Positions 25,572 to 34,270 of a stretch of DNA of 50,667 nucleotides are shown here, one piece after another (positions within the stretch are counted from its first letter, which is position 1; each line of letters begins with the position of its first letter). The notes beneath the pieces were generated by a model. It was given only the letters and a program-made list of their open reading frames with translations, was not told the DNA's origin and did no database searches. A program made the position numbers and the translations under genes. The stretch lies in assembly GCF_010820565.1 (NCBI RefSeq), contig NZ_JAAIJQ010000042.1, forward strand, positions 1 to 50,667, in the 5' to 3' direction. This DNA comes from Thiorhodococcus minor. GTDB taxonomy: Bacteria; Pseudomonadota; Gammaproteobacteria; Chromatiales; Chromatiaceae.

Positions 25572-27293
25572 GTGACCCCTATCCGCATCCGCCGCCGTGC
25601 CCCGGACGACGCCTGTCGCCAGGCCTGCTCGCCCGACGACCTGCTGACAGCCATCTATGCCAATCGCGGACTGATGGACCCCACGCAGGCCGCGCCCGGT
25701 CTCGCGGATCTTGCGCCCGTGTCCCAGCTGCGGGGGCTGGACGCCGCGGTTGACCTGCTTGCCGAGCGGCTTCGCGGCGGCGGACACATCGTCGTCGTCG
25801 GCGACTATGACGCGGACGGCGCGACCGGCAGCGCCGTGGCCGTGCGTGGCTTGCGGGCCTTGGGGGCGGCCAGGGTGTCCTTCTTGGTGCCGAGCCGCTT
25901 CGACAATGGTTATGGTCTGAGCCCGGCGGTTGTGGAGGCGGCCGCCGAGCTGGCGCCAGACCTCATCATGACGGTCGACAATGGGATCTCCAGCCTGTCC
26001 GGCGTCGAGCGCGCCAATGCGCTTGGCATTCCGGTGCTGGTCACGGACCATCATCTCCCCGGAGAGCGCATCCCGGATGCGGCTGCCATCGTCAATCCCA
26101 ACCAGGGCGGCTGCGCCTTTCCCAGCAAGCACCTGGCCGGCGTCGGCGTGGTCTTCTACCTCTTGGTCGCCCTGCGCACCCGCCTCCGCGAGACAGGTTG
26201 GCTCGGGGCCGACCGGCGCGAGCCCAATCTCGCCGAGCTGCTGGACCTGGTGGCGCTGGGGACGGTCGCCGATGTCGTTACCCTGGATCGCAACAACCGC
26301 ATCCTGGTCGAGCAGGGGCTGCGCCGGATCCGTGCTGGTCGCTGCTGCGCCGGGGTGAAGGCGCTGCTCGAGGTGGCGGGACGCGACCCCAGTCGGGTCA
26401 CGGCGACGGATCTCGGGTTCTTCGCCGCGCCCCGCCTGAACGCGGCCGGGCGGCTCGAGGAAATGTCACTGGGTGTCGACTGTCTGATCACCGAGGATCC
26501 CGCCCGCGCCGCCGAGATGGCGCGGCAGCTCCATGAGCTGAATCGGCGGCGTCGCGAGATCGAGGACGGCATGAAGGACGAGGCCGAGCTTCTGCTGGAG
26601 ACCCTCAGCCTGGACGGCGAAGCCTTGCCGCCGGCCCTCTGTCTCTTCGGCGAGGATTGGCACCAGGGTGTCTCGGGAATCGTCGCCGCGCGGATCCGCG
26701 AGCGCTATCACCGTCCGGTGATCGCCTTCGCCGATGCCGGTGACGGCCGGCTGCGGGGCTCGGCCCGCTCTATCGACGGACTGCACATGCGCGATGCCAT
26801 CGACCTGGTCGACCGCACGCACCCTGGTCTCGTCGAGCGCTTCGGCGGACATGCCATGGCCGCCGGCCTGACCTTGAGGAGCGCCTGCCTGGATCCCTTT
26901 CGCGATGCCTTCGTCGAGGCGGTGCGCGCGCAGCTCGGCGACGTGCCTCCGCAGCCCGAGATCCTCTCGGACGGCGCGCTGCCCCCGCGTCTCATGAGCC
27001 TGGAGACCGCGGAGCTGCTGCGTCTGGCCGGCCCCTGGGGCAAGGGCTTCCCCGAGCCATGCTTCGACGGCAGCTTCGAGGTGCTGAGCGCCCGCTTGGT
27101 CGGGGAGCGTCACCTCAAGCTCAGGGTCTCGCCGGAGCCCGGGCTGCAGATCGATGCCATCGGCTTCAACCTGGGCGAGCACTTGTCGAGGGCGTGCGGC
27201 AAGATCCGTCTCGCCTACCGCTTGGACGTGAACGAGTATCGTGGCGTCCGCGCGCCGCAGCTCATGCTGGACCACCTGGAGGCGCTCACTTGA
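25572..27293 (+). CDS. recJ: Single-stranded-DNA-specific exonuclease RecJ
   Basis: A 573-residue DHH-family 5'-3' exonuclease acting in recombination and mismatch repair. The motifs are present in order: VVVGDYDADGATG (motif I), LIMTVDNGI, VTDHHLPGE (DHH) and the DHHA1 motif FGGHAMAAGLTL. The length fits Proteobacterial RecJ. The start is a GTG at 25572 (next residues TPIRIRRR), just upstream of the conserved region; the ribosome site is weak. darP begins 19 bases after the stop. Confidence 0.95.
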   Translation: MTPIRIRRRAPDDACRQACSPDDLLTAIYANRGLMDPTQAAPGLADLAPVSQLRGLDAAVDLLAERLRGGGHIVVVGDYDADGATGSAVAVRGLRALGAARVSFLVPSRFDNGYGLSPAVVEAAAELAPDLIMTVDNGISSLSGVERANALGIPVLVTDHHLPGERIPDAAAIVNPNQGGCAFPSKHLAGVGVVFYLLVALRTRLRETGWLGADRREPNLAELLDLVALGTVADVVTLDRNNRILVEQGLRRIRAGRCCAGVKALLEVAGRDPSRVTATDLGFFAAPRLNAAGRLEEMSLGVDCLITEDPARAAEMARQLHELNRRRREIEDGMKDEAELLLETLSLDGEALPPALCLFGEDWHQGVSGIVAARIRERYHRPVIAFADAGDGRLRGSARSIDGLHMRDAIDLVDRTHPGLVERFGGHAMAAGLTLRSACLDPFRDAFVEAVRAQLGDVPPQPEILSDGALPPRLMSLETAELLRLAGPWGKGFPEPCFDGSFEVLSARLVGERHLKLRVSPEPGLQIDAIGFNLGEHLSRACGKIRLAYRLDVNEYRGVRAPQLMLDHLEALT

Positions 27294-27312
27294 CCGCGAT
27301 CGGACCGATGCC

Positions 27313-27843
27313 ATGACAGAGTACGAAGACGACCTCGACGAGACGCTGGAAGACCTGCCCGAGGGGCCCAGCAAGAGCCAGATCAAGCGGGACAAGCACG
27401 CCCTGCAAGCCCTCGCCGAGCGCATGGCCGGCATGCCCAGGCACGAGCTGGAGCGTCTGAATCTCAGCGAGGCGACCTGGGCCGCTATCGACGAGACGCC
27501 GCGCATCAAGGACCTGCGCGCCCGCAAGCGCCACTGGAAGCGCATCGCCAATCTCTTGGAGCGCGAGGAGATGCACGCCGTGCGCGTTTTGGTCGACGAG
27601 GCGGATGTCCGCGAGCGTGAGGAGACCGCCCGCCATCATGCCCTGGAGCGCTGGCGCGAGCGCTTGATCGCCGAAGGCGATGCCGCCGTCACCGAATTCG
27701 TCGACGATTGCCCCAGCGTCGATCGCCAACAGCTCCGCGCCCTGGTCCGCAAGGCTAAGAAGGATAGCGAGCGCGGCAAGCCGGACGCCCCGCGCAAGCT
27801 CTTCCGCTTCCTCCGCGAGGCGATGGAGCATGATGCCCTCTAG
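27313..27843 (+). CDS. darP: Ribosome biogenesis factor DarP (YjgA, DUF615)
   Basis: A 176-residue, highly charged helical protein with the family blocks GPSKSQIKRDKHALQALAE and RHHALERWRERLI followed by FRFLREAM. DarP binds late 50S precursors and promotes assembly of the large subunit; the family is characteristic of Beta- and Gammaproteobacteria. The ATG at 27313 begins the acidic N-terminus MTEYEDDLDE. Its TAG stop lies inside a short repeat that starts the REP-like segment at 27841. Confidence 0.93.
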   Translation: MTEYEDDLDETLEDLPEGPSKSQIKRDKHALQALAERMAGMPRHELERLNLSEATWAAIDETPRIKDLRARKRHWKRIANLLEREEMHAVRVLVDEADVREREETARHHALERWRERLIAEGDAAVTEFVDDCPSVDRQQLRALVRKAKKDSERGKPDAPRKLFRFLREAMEHDAL

Positions 27844-27889
27844 CTCCCACGCTCTGCGTTCCTCTAGCTCCCACGCTCCGCGTGGGAGC
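27841..27889. repeat. Direct repeat plus REP-like hairpin
   Basis: TAGCTCCCACGCTC occurs at 27841 and again at 27865, a 24-base offset with only two differences over 20 bases. The second copy continues into a perfect hairpin: GCTCCCACGC, TCC, GCGTGGGAGC (27867-27889). The first copy supplies the darP stop codon. It lies about 50 bases before the broken RAYT gene. Confidence 0.8.
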
Positions 27890-27938
27890 AGTCAAGCGAG
27901 GCTCCAGCGTCGCGTCAGCCGAAGCAAGGAGCCGCTGA

Positions 27939-28469
27939 ATGGCAAGAGACCGCTGCCGCATCCTCGACCCCACTGCGCCGCATTTCCTCACCTGTACCGT
28001 CGTCCAGTGGCTCCCCGTCTTCGCCCAGCCAGCCCACGCCCAGATCTTTCTCGATTCTCTCCAGTACCTGCAGGACCATTCACGTCTCCGCCTCTAAGGC
28101 TATGTCATCCTCGAGAATCACTGCCACCTGCTCGCCCGCTCTCCTGAGCTCGGCAAGGCCGTTGCGAGCTTCAAGTCCTTCACCGCCCGCCAGATCATCG
28201 ACCGACTGGCTGTACGACGGTCGCCCATGCTGGACCTCCTGGCATTCCACAAGGCTCGGCACAAAGTCGACCGCGATTACCAGCTCTGGCAGGAAGGCTC
28301 ACACCCAGAGATGGTCGAAGGCCGGAAGATGGCGCTGCAGAAGCTGACCTACATCCACAACACTCCGGTCAGTCGAGGCTATGTCGATAGCCCCGTCCAC
28401 TGGCGTTACTCCAGTGCGCGCAACTACGAGGGGCTGCCGGGCCTGATCGATGTGGTCACCGACTGGTGA
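27939..28469 (+). pseudogene. REP-associated tyrosine transposase with in-frame stop
   Basis: One frame from ATG 27939 to TGA 28467-28469 encodes a 176-codon Y1-type transposase interrupted by a TAA at codon 53 (28095-28097). Before the stop: FLTCTVVQWLPVF. After it: the HUH-type motif in ENHCHLLA, then YIHNTPVSRGYVDSP and HWRYSSARNYEG, which are RAYT hallmarks. The reading frame is otherwise intact, so the change is a single nonsense substitution, possibly recent. Hairpins lie on both sides (27867-27889 and 28475-28493), as expected for RAYT genes that mobilise or maintain REP sequences. If the TAA is genuine, the protein is inactive. Confidence 0.85.
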
Positions 28470-28474
28470 TGCTT

Positions 28475-28493
28475 CGCGACGCAAAGCGTCGCG
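28475..28493. repeat. Hairpin flanking the RAYT pseudogene on its 3' side
   Basis: CGCGACGC, AAA, GCGTCGCG: a perfect 8-base stem starting 5 bases after the RAYT stop. It may be a terminal hairpin of the RAYT/REP unit or a transcript terminator without a T run. Confidence 0.65.
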
Positions 28494-28554
28494 ATGCCCA
28501 TCGGAGCAGGGCAGTCCTTCGTGGTGTGTCCCTGCGCGCGGAATCCTGCTCAGG

Positions 28555-28581
28555 TTGAATTTTCCAGCGCTGGCGTATAGC
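28555..28581 (+). promoter_or_regulatory. Possible sigma-70 promoter for the glycosyltransferase operon
   Basis: TTGAAT (28555-28560) and TATAGC (28576-28581) are separated by 15 bases; shifting the first element by one base gives 16. It lies about 50 bases before the 28632 start. The spacing is short, so this is tentative. Confidence 0.35.
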
Positions 28582-28631
28582 TTGCCGCGGCTGGAGCGAC
28601 TTTGCTCTGAGCGCAGGATTCACCCCCGAAG

Positions 28632-29654
28632 ATGTCCTTATCCGCCGCTGCCGATCAGAATCCGTCGAGACGGCCCGCTCTCTCCGTCGTCATCCCCATG
28701 TACGAGGAGATCGAGAGCCTGGGGCCCATGGTCGAGCGCGTCCACGAGGGGCTCGCGGCCTATCCAGGTGACTGGGAGCTGATCTGCGTCGATGACGGCA
28801 GTCGCGATGGGACGGGGACTCGCCTGAGGGAGATCGCGAAGGAGGCCGGTCCGCATGTGCGCGTCCTCCAGCTGCGGCGCAACTTCGGTCAGACAGCCGC
28901 CATGCAGGCCGGCTTCGACGCGGCGCGGGGTGAGCTGATCGCGACCCTGGACGGCGATCTGCAGAACGACCCGGCGGACATCCCGCGCATGGTCGACGAG
29001 CTGTTGGCGCGCGATCTCGACCTCCTGCAAGGCTGGCGGCACAAGCGGCAGGACGACCTCGTGATGCGCAAGATCCCCTCGCGGATCGCCAACGCCATCA
29101 TCGGCAAGGTCACCGGGGTGCGCCTGCACGACTATGGCTGCAGCCTCAAGGTCTATCGCGCCGAGGTGATCCAGGAGGTGAGGCTGCTCGGCGAGATGCA
29201 TCGATTCATCCCTGTGTGGGTGGCGGGCGTGACCGCCCCTGAGCGCATCGGCGAGACCCAGGTCGCCCACCAGGCGCGGCAGTTCGGGCGCTCCAAGTAT
29301 GGGATCTCGCGGACCTTTCGCGTGCTGCTCGACTTGCTGGCGGCCTTCTTCTTTCTCCGCTTCGGATCGCGACCAGGCCACTTTTTCGGCTCGATCGGGA
29401 TCCTCTTCGGCCTGCTCGGCGGGCTGATGATGGCCCATTTGATGGTGGTGAAATTCGGGCTGGGAGAGGATATCGGCAATCGGCCGCTGCTCTTCGTCGC
29501 CATTCTGTTCCTGGTGGCCTCGCTGCAGTTCCTCACGACCGGTGTGCTGGCCGAGCTGCTGACACGGACCTTCTATGCCACGGGTGAGCGCACCCATCAC
29601 CGCATTCGCTGGGCGTCCGATCCGGAGACGGCCGGCTGGAAGACTTGCCGATGA
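28632..29654 (+). CDS. Family 2 glycosyltransferase, polyprenyl-phosphate sugar transferase type
   Basis: A 340-residue GT2 enzyme (DPM1/ArnC/GtrB-like). The catalytic domain starts LSVVIPMYEEIESL and shows VDDGSRDGT and TLDGDLQNDPADIP (metal and donor binding), then GSRPGHFFGSIG and two C-terminal TM helices. Such enzymes transfer a sugar from a nucleotide donor to undecaprenyl phosphate on the cytoplasmic face. The next gene overlaps by ATGA and encodes an ArnT-like transferase that would use the lipid-linked sugar. The sugar and target are unknown; other arn genes are not nearby. Confidence 0.88.
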   Translation: MSLSAAADQNPSRRPALSVVIPMYEEIESLGPMVERVHEGLAAYPGDWELICVDDGSRDGTGTRLREIAKEAGPHVRVLQLRRNFGQTAAMQAGFDAARGELIATLDGDLQNDPADIPRMVDELLARDLDLLQGWRHKRQDDLVMRKIPSRIANAIIGKVTGVRLHDYGCSLKVYRAEVIQEVRLLGEMHRFIPVWVAGVTAPERIGETQVAHQARQFGRSKYGISRTFRVLLDLLAAFFFLRFGSRPGHFFGSIGILFGLLGGLMMAHLMVVKFGLGEDIGNRPLLFVAILFLVASLQFLTTGVLAELLTRTFYATGERTHHRIRWASDPETAGWKTCR

Positions 29655-31285
29655 CGACTGACACATCGACCCTGCCTGGCCGGCGTCAGGAGGCCGTGCG
29701 GAGCATCATGACCTCGCCGCTCTTGCTGGCGCTGGTGCTCGCGCTGAGCTTCTTCTGGGAGCTGGGCGCCGTGCCCCTCTACGACCTGGACGAGGGTGCC
29801 TTCACCGAGGCGACTCGGGAGATGCTCGCCAGCGGCAACTTCATCACGCCGCACAAGGACGGCGAGCCGCGCTACGACAAGCCGGTGCTCATCTACTGGG
29901 CGCAGGCGGCGTCGGTCCAATGGCTCGGCTTCAGCGAATTCGCGCTCAGGCTGCCATCGGCCATCGCCGCCACGCTCTGGGTGCTGGCGCTCTGGCTCTT
30001 CGTGCGCGCTCGGGTCGATGCGCCCACGGCAACGGTCGCCGGTCTGGTGATGGCGCTGTGTCTTCAGGTGTCCATCATCGCCAAGGCCGCGGTCGCGGAC
30101 GCCTTGCTCAATCTCTTCATCGCGCTGACCTTCTTCGAGATCTATCGCTACTACCTGGAGCCGGATCCAGGGCGCAACCGCAAGTACATCTGGCGCGCCT
30201 ACCTGTGGATGGGGCTGGGCTTCCTGACCAAGGGGCCGGTCGCGGTTTTCTTTCCGGTCGTCGTCAGCTTCCTCTTCTTCCTGTCCGAGCTGCGCCTCAC
30301 GCGTGCGAGCTGGAAGACCTTCGGGCGCTGGTTTCGCGCGGCCTTCGCGGGCAGCGGCTGGCTGATCTTTCTGCTCGTGGCCGGGCCTTGGTACCTGGCG
30401 ATCCTCATCGACGATGGCGGCGGCTTCTTCCGCAGCTTCTTTCTCGAGCACAACGTCGGCCGTTTCGACGGGGTCAAGCATAGCCACGGCGGCTTCCCCG
30501 GCTATTACTTCGTCATCCTGCCGCTCATTCTGCTGCCTTTCACCGGATGGTTCTTGAGTCTCTTCAAAGGCTACAAATCGGCGTGGCAGGATCCGCTCGA
30601 CCGCTTCCTGTGGCTCTGGTTTCTGGTCGTCTTCGTCTTCTTTTCCTTCTCAGGTACCAAGCTGCCGCACTATCTGCTCTATGGCGCGACGCCCCTCTTC
30701 ATTCTCATGGCGAAGCACCGGGACGCGCTCAGGAGCCGATGGCTGGCCTTTGTGCCGCCGATCCTCTTCTTCGTGCTCCTGGCCCTGCTGCCGGCGGTAC
30801 TGGACGTCGCCATCGTGCTGGCGGACAAACCCCATGAGGTTGCGCTCTTCGAGTACGGCCGCAAGGTGATCGACCGCCCCTATGTGCTCGCCACGCTGGC
30901 CGGGGTGGCGCTGACCATTGTCTTGATGCGCTGGTCGAGGACGCTGGTCTGGCAGGCTTTGGTCTTCGTCGGGATCCTGCAGACGGTCATCGTCTTCGGT
31001 GTCCTGGTGCCGCGTGTCTTCGACACCATGCAGACGCCGGTGAAGGAGGCCGCGCTCAAGGCGAAAGCCATGGGCTTGCCGACCGTCGTCTACCGCACCT
31101 CCATGCCGAGCTTCAGTGTCTATCGCGACGCCATCACACCGAATCGAATCCCGAAGGACGGCGAGCTGGTCTTCCTGCGCACCGACAAGCTCCAGAAGCT
31201 GGTCGCGGACGACCCCAGATTGGAGCTGGAGCTCATCTATCAGCGCGGGGCCGTCGCGCTCTTGCGCGCCCGGCGCCCGGAATAG
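29651..31285 (+). CDS. ArnT-like family 39 glycosyltransferase
   Basis: A 544-residue polytopic membrane protein of the PMT/ArnT superfamily. Its first periplasmic loop has LYDLDEGAFTEATREML and GEPRYDKPVLIYW, the ArnT/GT39 pattern in which the acidic pair sits at the active site. About twelve TM helices follow, then a C-terminal soluble domain. It should transfer a sugar from a polyprenyl-phosphate carrier to an acceptor, such as lipid A or a protein, on the periplasmic side. The ATG at 29651 overlaps the preceding gene by four bases, which is why I prefer it to the TTG two codons upstream. Confidence 0.87.
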   Translation: MTTDTSTLPGRRQEAVRSIMTSPLLLALVLALSFFWELGAVPLYDLDEGAFTEATREMLASGNFITPHKDGEPRYDKPVLIYWAQAASVQWLGFSEFALRLPSAIAATLWVLALWLFVRARVDAPTATVAGLVMALCLQVSIIAKAAVADALLNLFIALTFFEIYRYYLEPDPGRNRKYIWRAYLWMGLGFLTKGPVAVFFPVVVSFLFFLSELRLTRASWKTFGRWFRAAFAGSGWLIFLLVAGPWYLAILIDDGGGFFRSFFLEHNVGRFDGVKHSHGGFPGYYFVILPLILLPFTGWFLSLFKGYKSAWQDPLDRFLWLWFLVVFVFFSFSGTKLPHYLLYGATPLFILMAKHRDALRSRWLAFVPPILFFVLLALLPAVLDVAIVLADKPHEVALFEYGRKVIDRPYVLATLAGVALTIVLMRWSRTLVWQALVFVGILQTVIVFGVLVPRVFDTMQTPVKEAALKAKAMGLPTVVYRTSMPSFSVYRDAITPNRIPKDGELVFLRTDKLQKLVADDPRLELELIYQRGAVALLRARRPE

Positions 31286-31319
31286 TCCCACGCGATTGGA
31301 TCGATCTAGGAGGCAAGGC

Positions 31320-32183
31320 GTGATTTCAGAGCTGAAAGCCGTCGATTGGCGAGACGCTTGGCGGGCTCAGCTGGAGGCGGGTCTCGCACGGACGCCGCTG
31401 CAGCCGCGTGGCGGTGACCTTTGGCTGCCGGGCTTGGCGCTGGTGTGCCTGATCGTCGGGCTGAGCCTCTATCTGGCCTGCGGCTACCATGCCGGCTTCA
31501 TCCGCCTAAACGACATTGCCGCGACCTATCCGAGCTGGGTCTGGCAGTGTCTGACGGTCCTGGGCGACGAGCGCACGGCCTTCGCGCTGACGCTCTTCTT
31601 CTCGCTGAGCTATCCCAGGGTCTTCTGGACGCTGATCGTCGCGGCGCTGATCGCCATCGCCTACAGCCGCGGCTTCAAGGAGCTCTTCGACGCCATGCGT
31701 CCGCCGGCGGTGCTGCCGGCCGAGAGCTTTCATCTGCTGGGTCCGGGGCATGAGCGCCACAGCTTCCCCTCGGGCCACAGCGTCACCGCCGCCGTCTTCT
31801 TCGGCGTCCTCATCTACCATTCGCGTTGGATCGAGCTGCGCGTCCTCTGGCTGCTGCTTGCCATCCTGGTGGGGCTGAGCCGGGTCGCCGTTGGTGTGCA
31901 CTGGCCGGTGGATGTCGCCTTCGGCCTCATGGGCGGGTCCCTTGCGGCTTGGCTCGGTGGATGGCTGAGCGCGCGCTGGCCCGGACCCGCGGCCAATGTC
32001 GCCCTTCATCTCAGCTTCGTGCTCATCGCGGCCGCATTGGCCTTGACGCTCTTGTTCGATGATGCCGGCTATCACGAAGCGGCTTGGATGATGCGACTGA
32101 TTGGCCTTGCGGCACTGGCTGTCGCGTCGTGGCAGTATGTCGCCCGTCCATTGCGCCGCGTGGGCAAGGGGGACCAACCCTGA
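31320..32183 (+). CDS. PAP2-family membrane phosphatase
   Basis: A 287-residue integral membrane phosphatase with all three PAP2 motifs: KELFDAMRP (KX6RP), FPSGHS and SRVAVGVHWPVD (SRX5HX3D). About six TM helices surround them. Substrates in the family include undecaprenyl pyrophosphate, phosphatidylglycerol phosphate and lipid A phosphates. The GTG at 31320 has AGGAGG 6 bases upstream. It follows the ArnT-like gene by 34 bases, so recycling of the polyprenyl carrier, or lipid A dephosphorylation paired with glycosylation, is a reasonable inference. Confidence 0.87.
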   Translation: MISELKAVDWRDAWRAQLEAGLARTPLQPRGGDLWLPGLALVCLIVGLSLYLACGYHAGFIRLNDIAATYPSWVWQCLTVLGDERTAFALTLFFSLSYPRVFWTLIVAALIAIAYSRGFKELFDAMRPPAVLPAESFHLLGPGHERHSFPSGHSVTAAVFFGVLIYHSRWIELRVLWLLLAILVGLSRVAVGVHWPVDVAFGLMGGSLAAWLGGWLSARWPGPAANVALHLSFVLIAAALALTLLFDDAGYHEAAWMMRLIGLAALAVASWQYVARPLRRVGKGDQP

Positions 32184-33145
32184 CTCTGCTCCGCATCCAG
32201 TCTGGCATCTCGCGCGAATCGGTCGCCCGATCACCAGTCTTGTGGTCCGGGGTCCAAGGACGCTGGGCGGCGGCTCGATAGGTGTTGGCTCCCCCTCATG
32301 ACGCTAAGGCGATTTCTCAAAACTGCCGTACCAACAACCCATGGCGCTCGGGAAGCCCAGGATGCTCCGCAAGCGCCTGGGGGATGAGAGCCTGGCGCCC
32401 CTGATGGCTCATCGATCCCGCGTCCGCTGCCGGCCAGGGAAGCGCAAAGCGCGAGGCCGGTAGTCCCGGGTAGGCGTGTGCGCGGGCGTATTGCCGGAAT
32501 GGCGAAGGGCGTTAGTCCTTCGTCGTGAAGGCAATATGCAGAGCGCAGTCACACACGCCGTAGAGTCATTCGTCGTAGGGTCGTGCGCAGCCCGAGTGCG
32601 TCGACGGCGCTACTCGAGGTGGAGCAGCGACCCGGAGCGGGACGGCCCGGGCTGAGAAGGTTGTCGCCCTGCGCGAGTCCCGTCGGCGAGGGATCGACCC
32701 GACGGGTATCACGAGCGCAGACGCGACACTCCGGTCCCGGAGGCATCGCCCGCAAGCGGGCTCCTACCGAGAAGACCGCGTCGGAGCCCGCTTGCGGACC
32801 CGAGCCAGCGGGTGCCACTGGAGAGTCCCTATGGCGATGGCGCTGCTCCTTGGGGCGGCTACCCCGGATCGGGTCCAGGTGGCACCATCGTCGTCACGCC
32901 GCAAAGCGGGAGCGACAAAGCCCCTGCGCCGCGCCTGCCCGAATAGGCCGCTCGCGTCGAGATCGGATTGGCAGCAGTGGGCCGATCTGGTCTTCGCATC
33001 TCCCCAGCATGGCGCTGCCGCTGCGCTTCCGAGCGTCTGCATGACCGAGCGAGACCTGCCGCTGGAGGTGCGCTGGGCTCGAGCATGGGCGCATCCATCG
33101 GCGCGACCGGCGCCTGCGCTGGAGGACCCTGCGGGGAGCTGAGCC
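32184..33145. other. 962-base spacer without a recognisable gene
   Basis: No open frame here has a ribosome site or a recognisable domain. The only clear structure is the REP/BIME-like inverted repeat at 32750-32797. Long frames on both strands near 32583-33240 are arginine- and proline-rich shadows typical of high-GC non-coding DNA. Confidence 0.55.
32750..32797. repeat. BIME-like inverted pair of REP units, copy 1
   Basis: CCGCAAGCGGGCTCC (32750-32764) and its exact complement (32783-32797) are separated by 18 bases. Each arm also contains a small palindrome (CCGCAAGCGG). The same unit occurs at 43440-43496. The core GGAGCCCGCTTGCGG resembles the GTAGGAGC..GCTTGC REP core known from Pseudomonas. 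Confidence 0.85.
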
Positions 33146-34048
33146 ATGGTACGTATGGGTGTCGACCTGGGTGGGACCAAGATCGAGCTGCTTGCCCTGG
33201 GGCCGGATGGGCGCGAGCTGTGGCGCAGGCGTGTGCCAACGCCCCAGGGCGATTACGCGGGCACGGTTGCGGCCATCGCCGATCTCGTGGAGGCGGCCGA
33301 GCGTGACCTCGGGGTCCAGGCGCAGCTTGGGGTTGGCATTCCGGGCTCGGTCTCTCCTCGCACGGGCGTGGTCCGGAATGCCAATTCCACCTGGCTCAAC
33401 GCACGGCCGCTCAAGGAGGATCTGGAGACCCGGCTGGATCGTGAGATTCGTCTCGCCAATGACGCCAACTGTCTCGCCGTGTCCGAGGCCACGGACGGCG
33501 CGGGCGCCGCTGCCGCTGTGGTCTTCGCGGCGATCCTGGGGACAGGTGTTGGCGGCGGGCTGGTCGTGAACAAGGCGTTGCTCACCGGCGCGAACGCGAT
33601 CGCCGGCGAGTGGGGCCACTCGCCGCTGCCGCAGCCGGACGCCGAGGATTACCCCTTGCCGGCTTGCTATTGCGGGCGGGCTGGCTGTGTCGAGACCTAT
33701 CTGTCCGGGCCGGGCCTGGCGCTGGACCACGCCCGCCGCCAAGGCGGCGCGCTCGCGGCGGTGGATATCGCCGCCGCTGGCGCCGCAGGCGATCCCGCTT
33801 GTCTGGACAGCCTCCAGCGCTACGAACGGCGGCTGGCGCGCGCCCTGGCCGTGGTCATCAATCTGGTCGACCCAGATGTCATCGTGCTTGGTGGCGGGCT
33901 TTCCAAGCTCGGCCGGCTCTACCAGGAAGTCCCCAGGCTTTGGCTGCCGCACATCTTCTCGGACGCTGTGGTCACCAGGCTCTTACCGGCACGCCATGGC
34001 GATGCCTCAGGGGTACGCGGGGCGGCTTGGCTTTGGCCCCTGGAGTGA
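33146..34048 (+). CDS. ROK-family sugar kinase (fructokinase-like)
   Basis: A 300-residue kinase. It shows the phosphate-binding start GVDLGGTKIELLALG, the catalytic region LANDANCLAVSEA with the Asp base, the glycine-rich ILGTGVGGGLVV, the sugar-binding EWGHSPLP and the ROK zinc motif with CYCGRAGCVETYLSGPGL. Closest named types by these features are Mak/ScrK-like fructokinases; the substrate is not proven. GGGGAG lies 7 bases before the ATG. It stands alone, with a 222-base spacer before the radical SAM gene. Confidence 0.9.
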   Translation: MVRMGVDLGGTKIELLALGPDGRELWRRRVPTPQGDYAGTVAAIADLVEAAERDLGVQAQLGVGIPGSVSPRTGVVRNANSTWLNARPLKEDLETRLDREIRLANDANCLAVSEATDGAGAAAAVVFAAILGTGVGGGLVVNKALLTGANAIAGEWGHSPLPQPDAEDYPLPACYCGRAGCVETYLSGPGLALDHARRQGGALAAVDIAAAGAAGDPACLDSLQRYERRLARALAVVINLVDPDVIVLGGGLSKLGRLYQEVPRLWLPHIFSDAVVTRLLPARHGDASGVRGAAWLWPLE

Positions 34049-34270
34049 GCGTGCCCCGATCCTGAGGAGGTGACGCCAGAGCCCTGCCTACTGCCGTCGA
34101 GGCTCTGTGTTCGGGGCAAGTGACGGGGCGCGTTAGTGCCGAATTGCGTAATCTAGCCCGCAGAAGCGGTGCTCGTGCCGCTGCGGGGCAAGGAGCCGTA
34201 TCCGCAGCGTCCTTGAGCCGTCGTTCTTGCCGGCACGGTGTCGGCGCTCGGTATTCGGAGCCAAGCACAG

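Noticed and set aside
27841-28493. A complete insertion sequence.
   Set aside because: No terminal inverted repeats or target duplication; the hairpins and gene type fit a RAYT/REP unit instead.
32583-33240. Several medium-length frames on both strands before the ROK gene.
   Set aside because: They are Arg/Pro/Ala-rich, overlap each other, and have no ribosome site or domain; part overlaps the REP unit.
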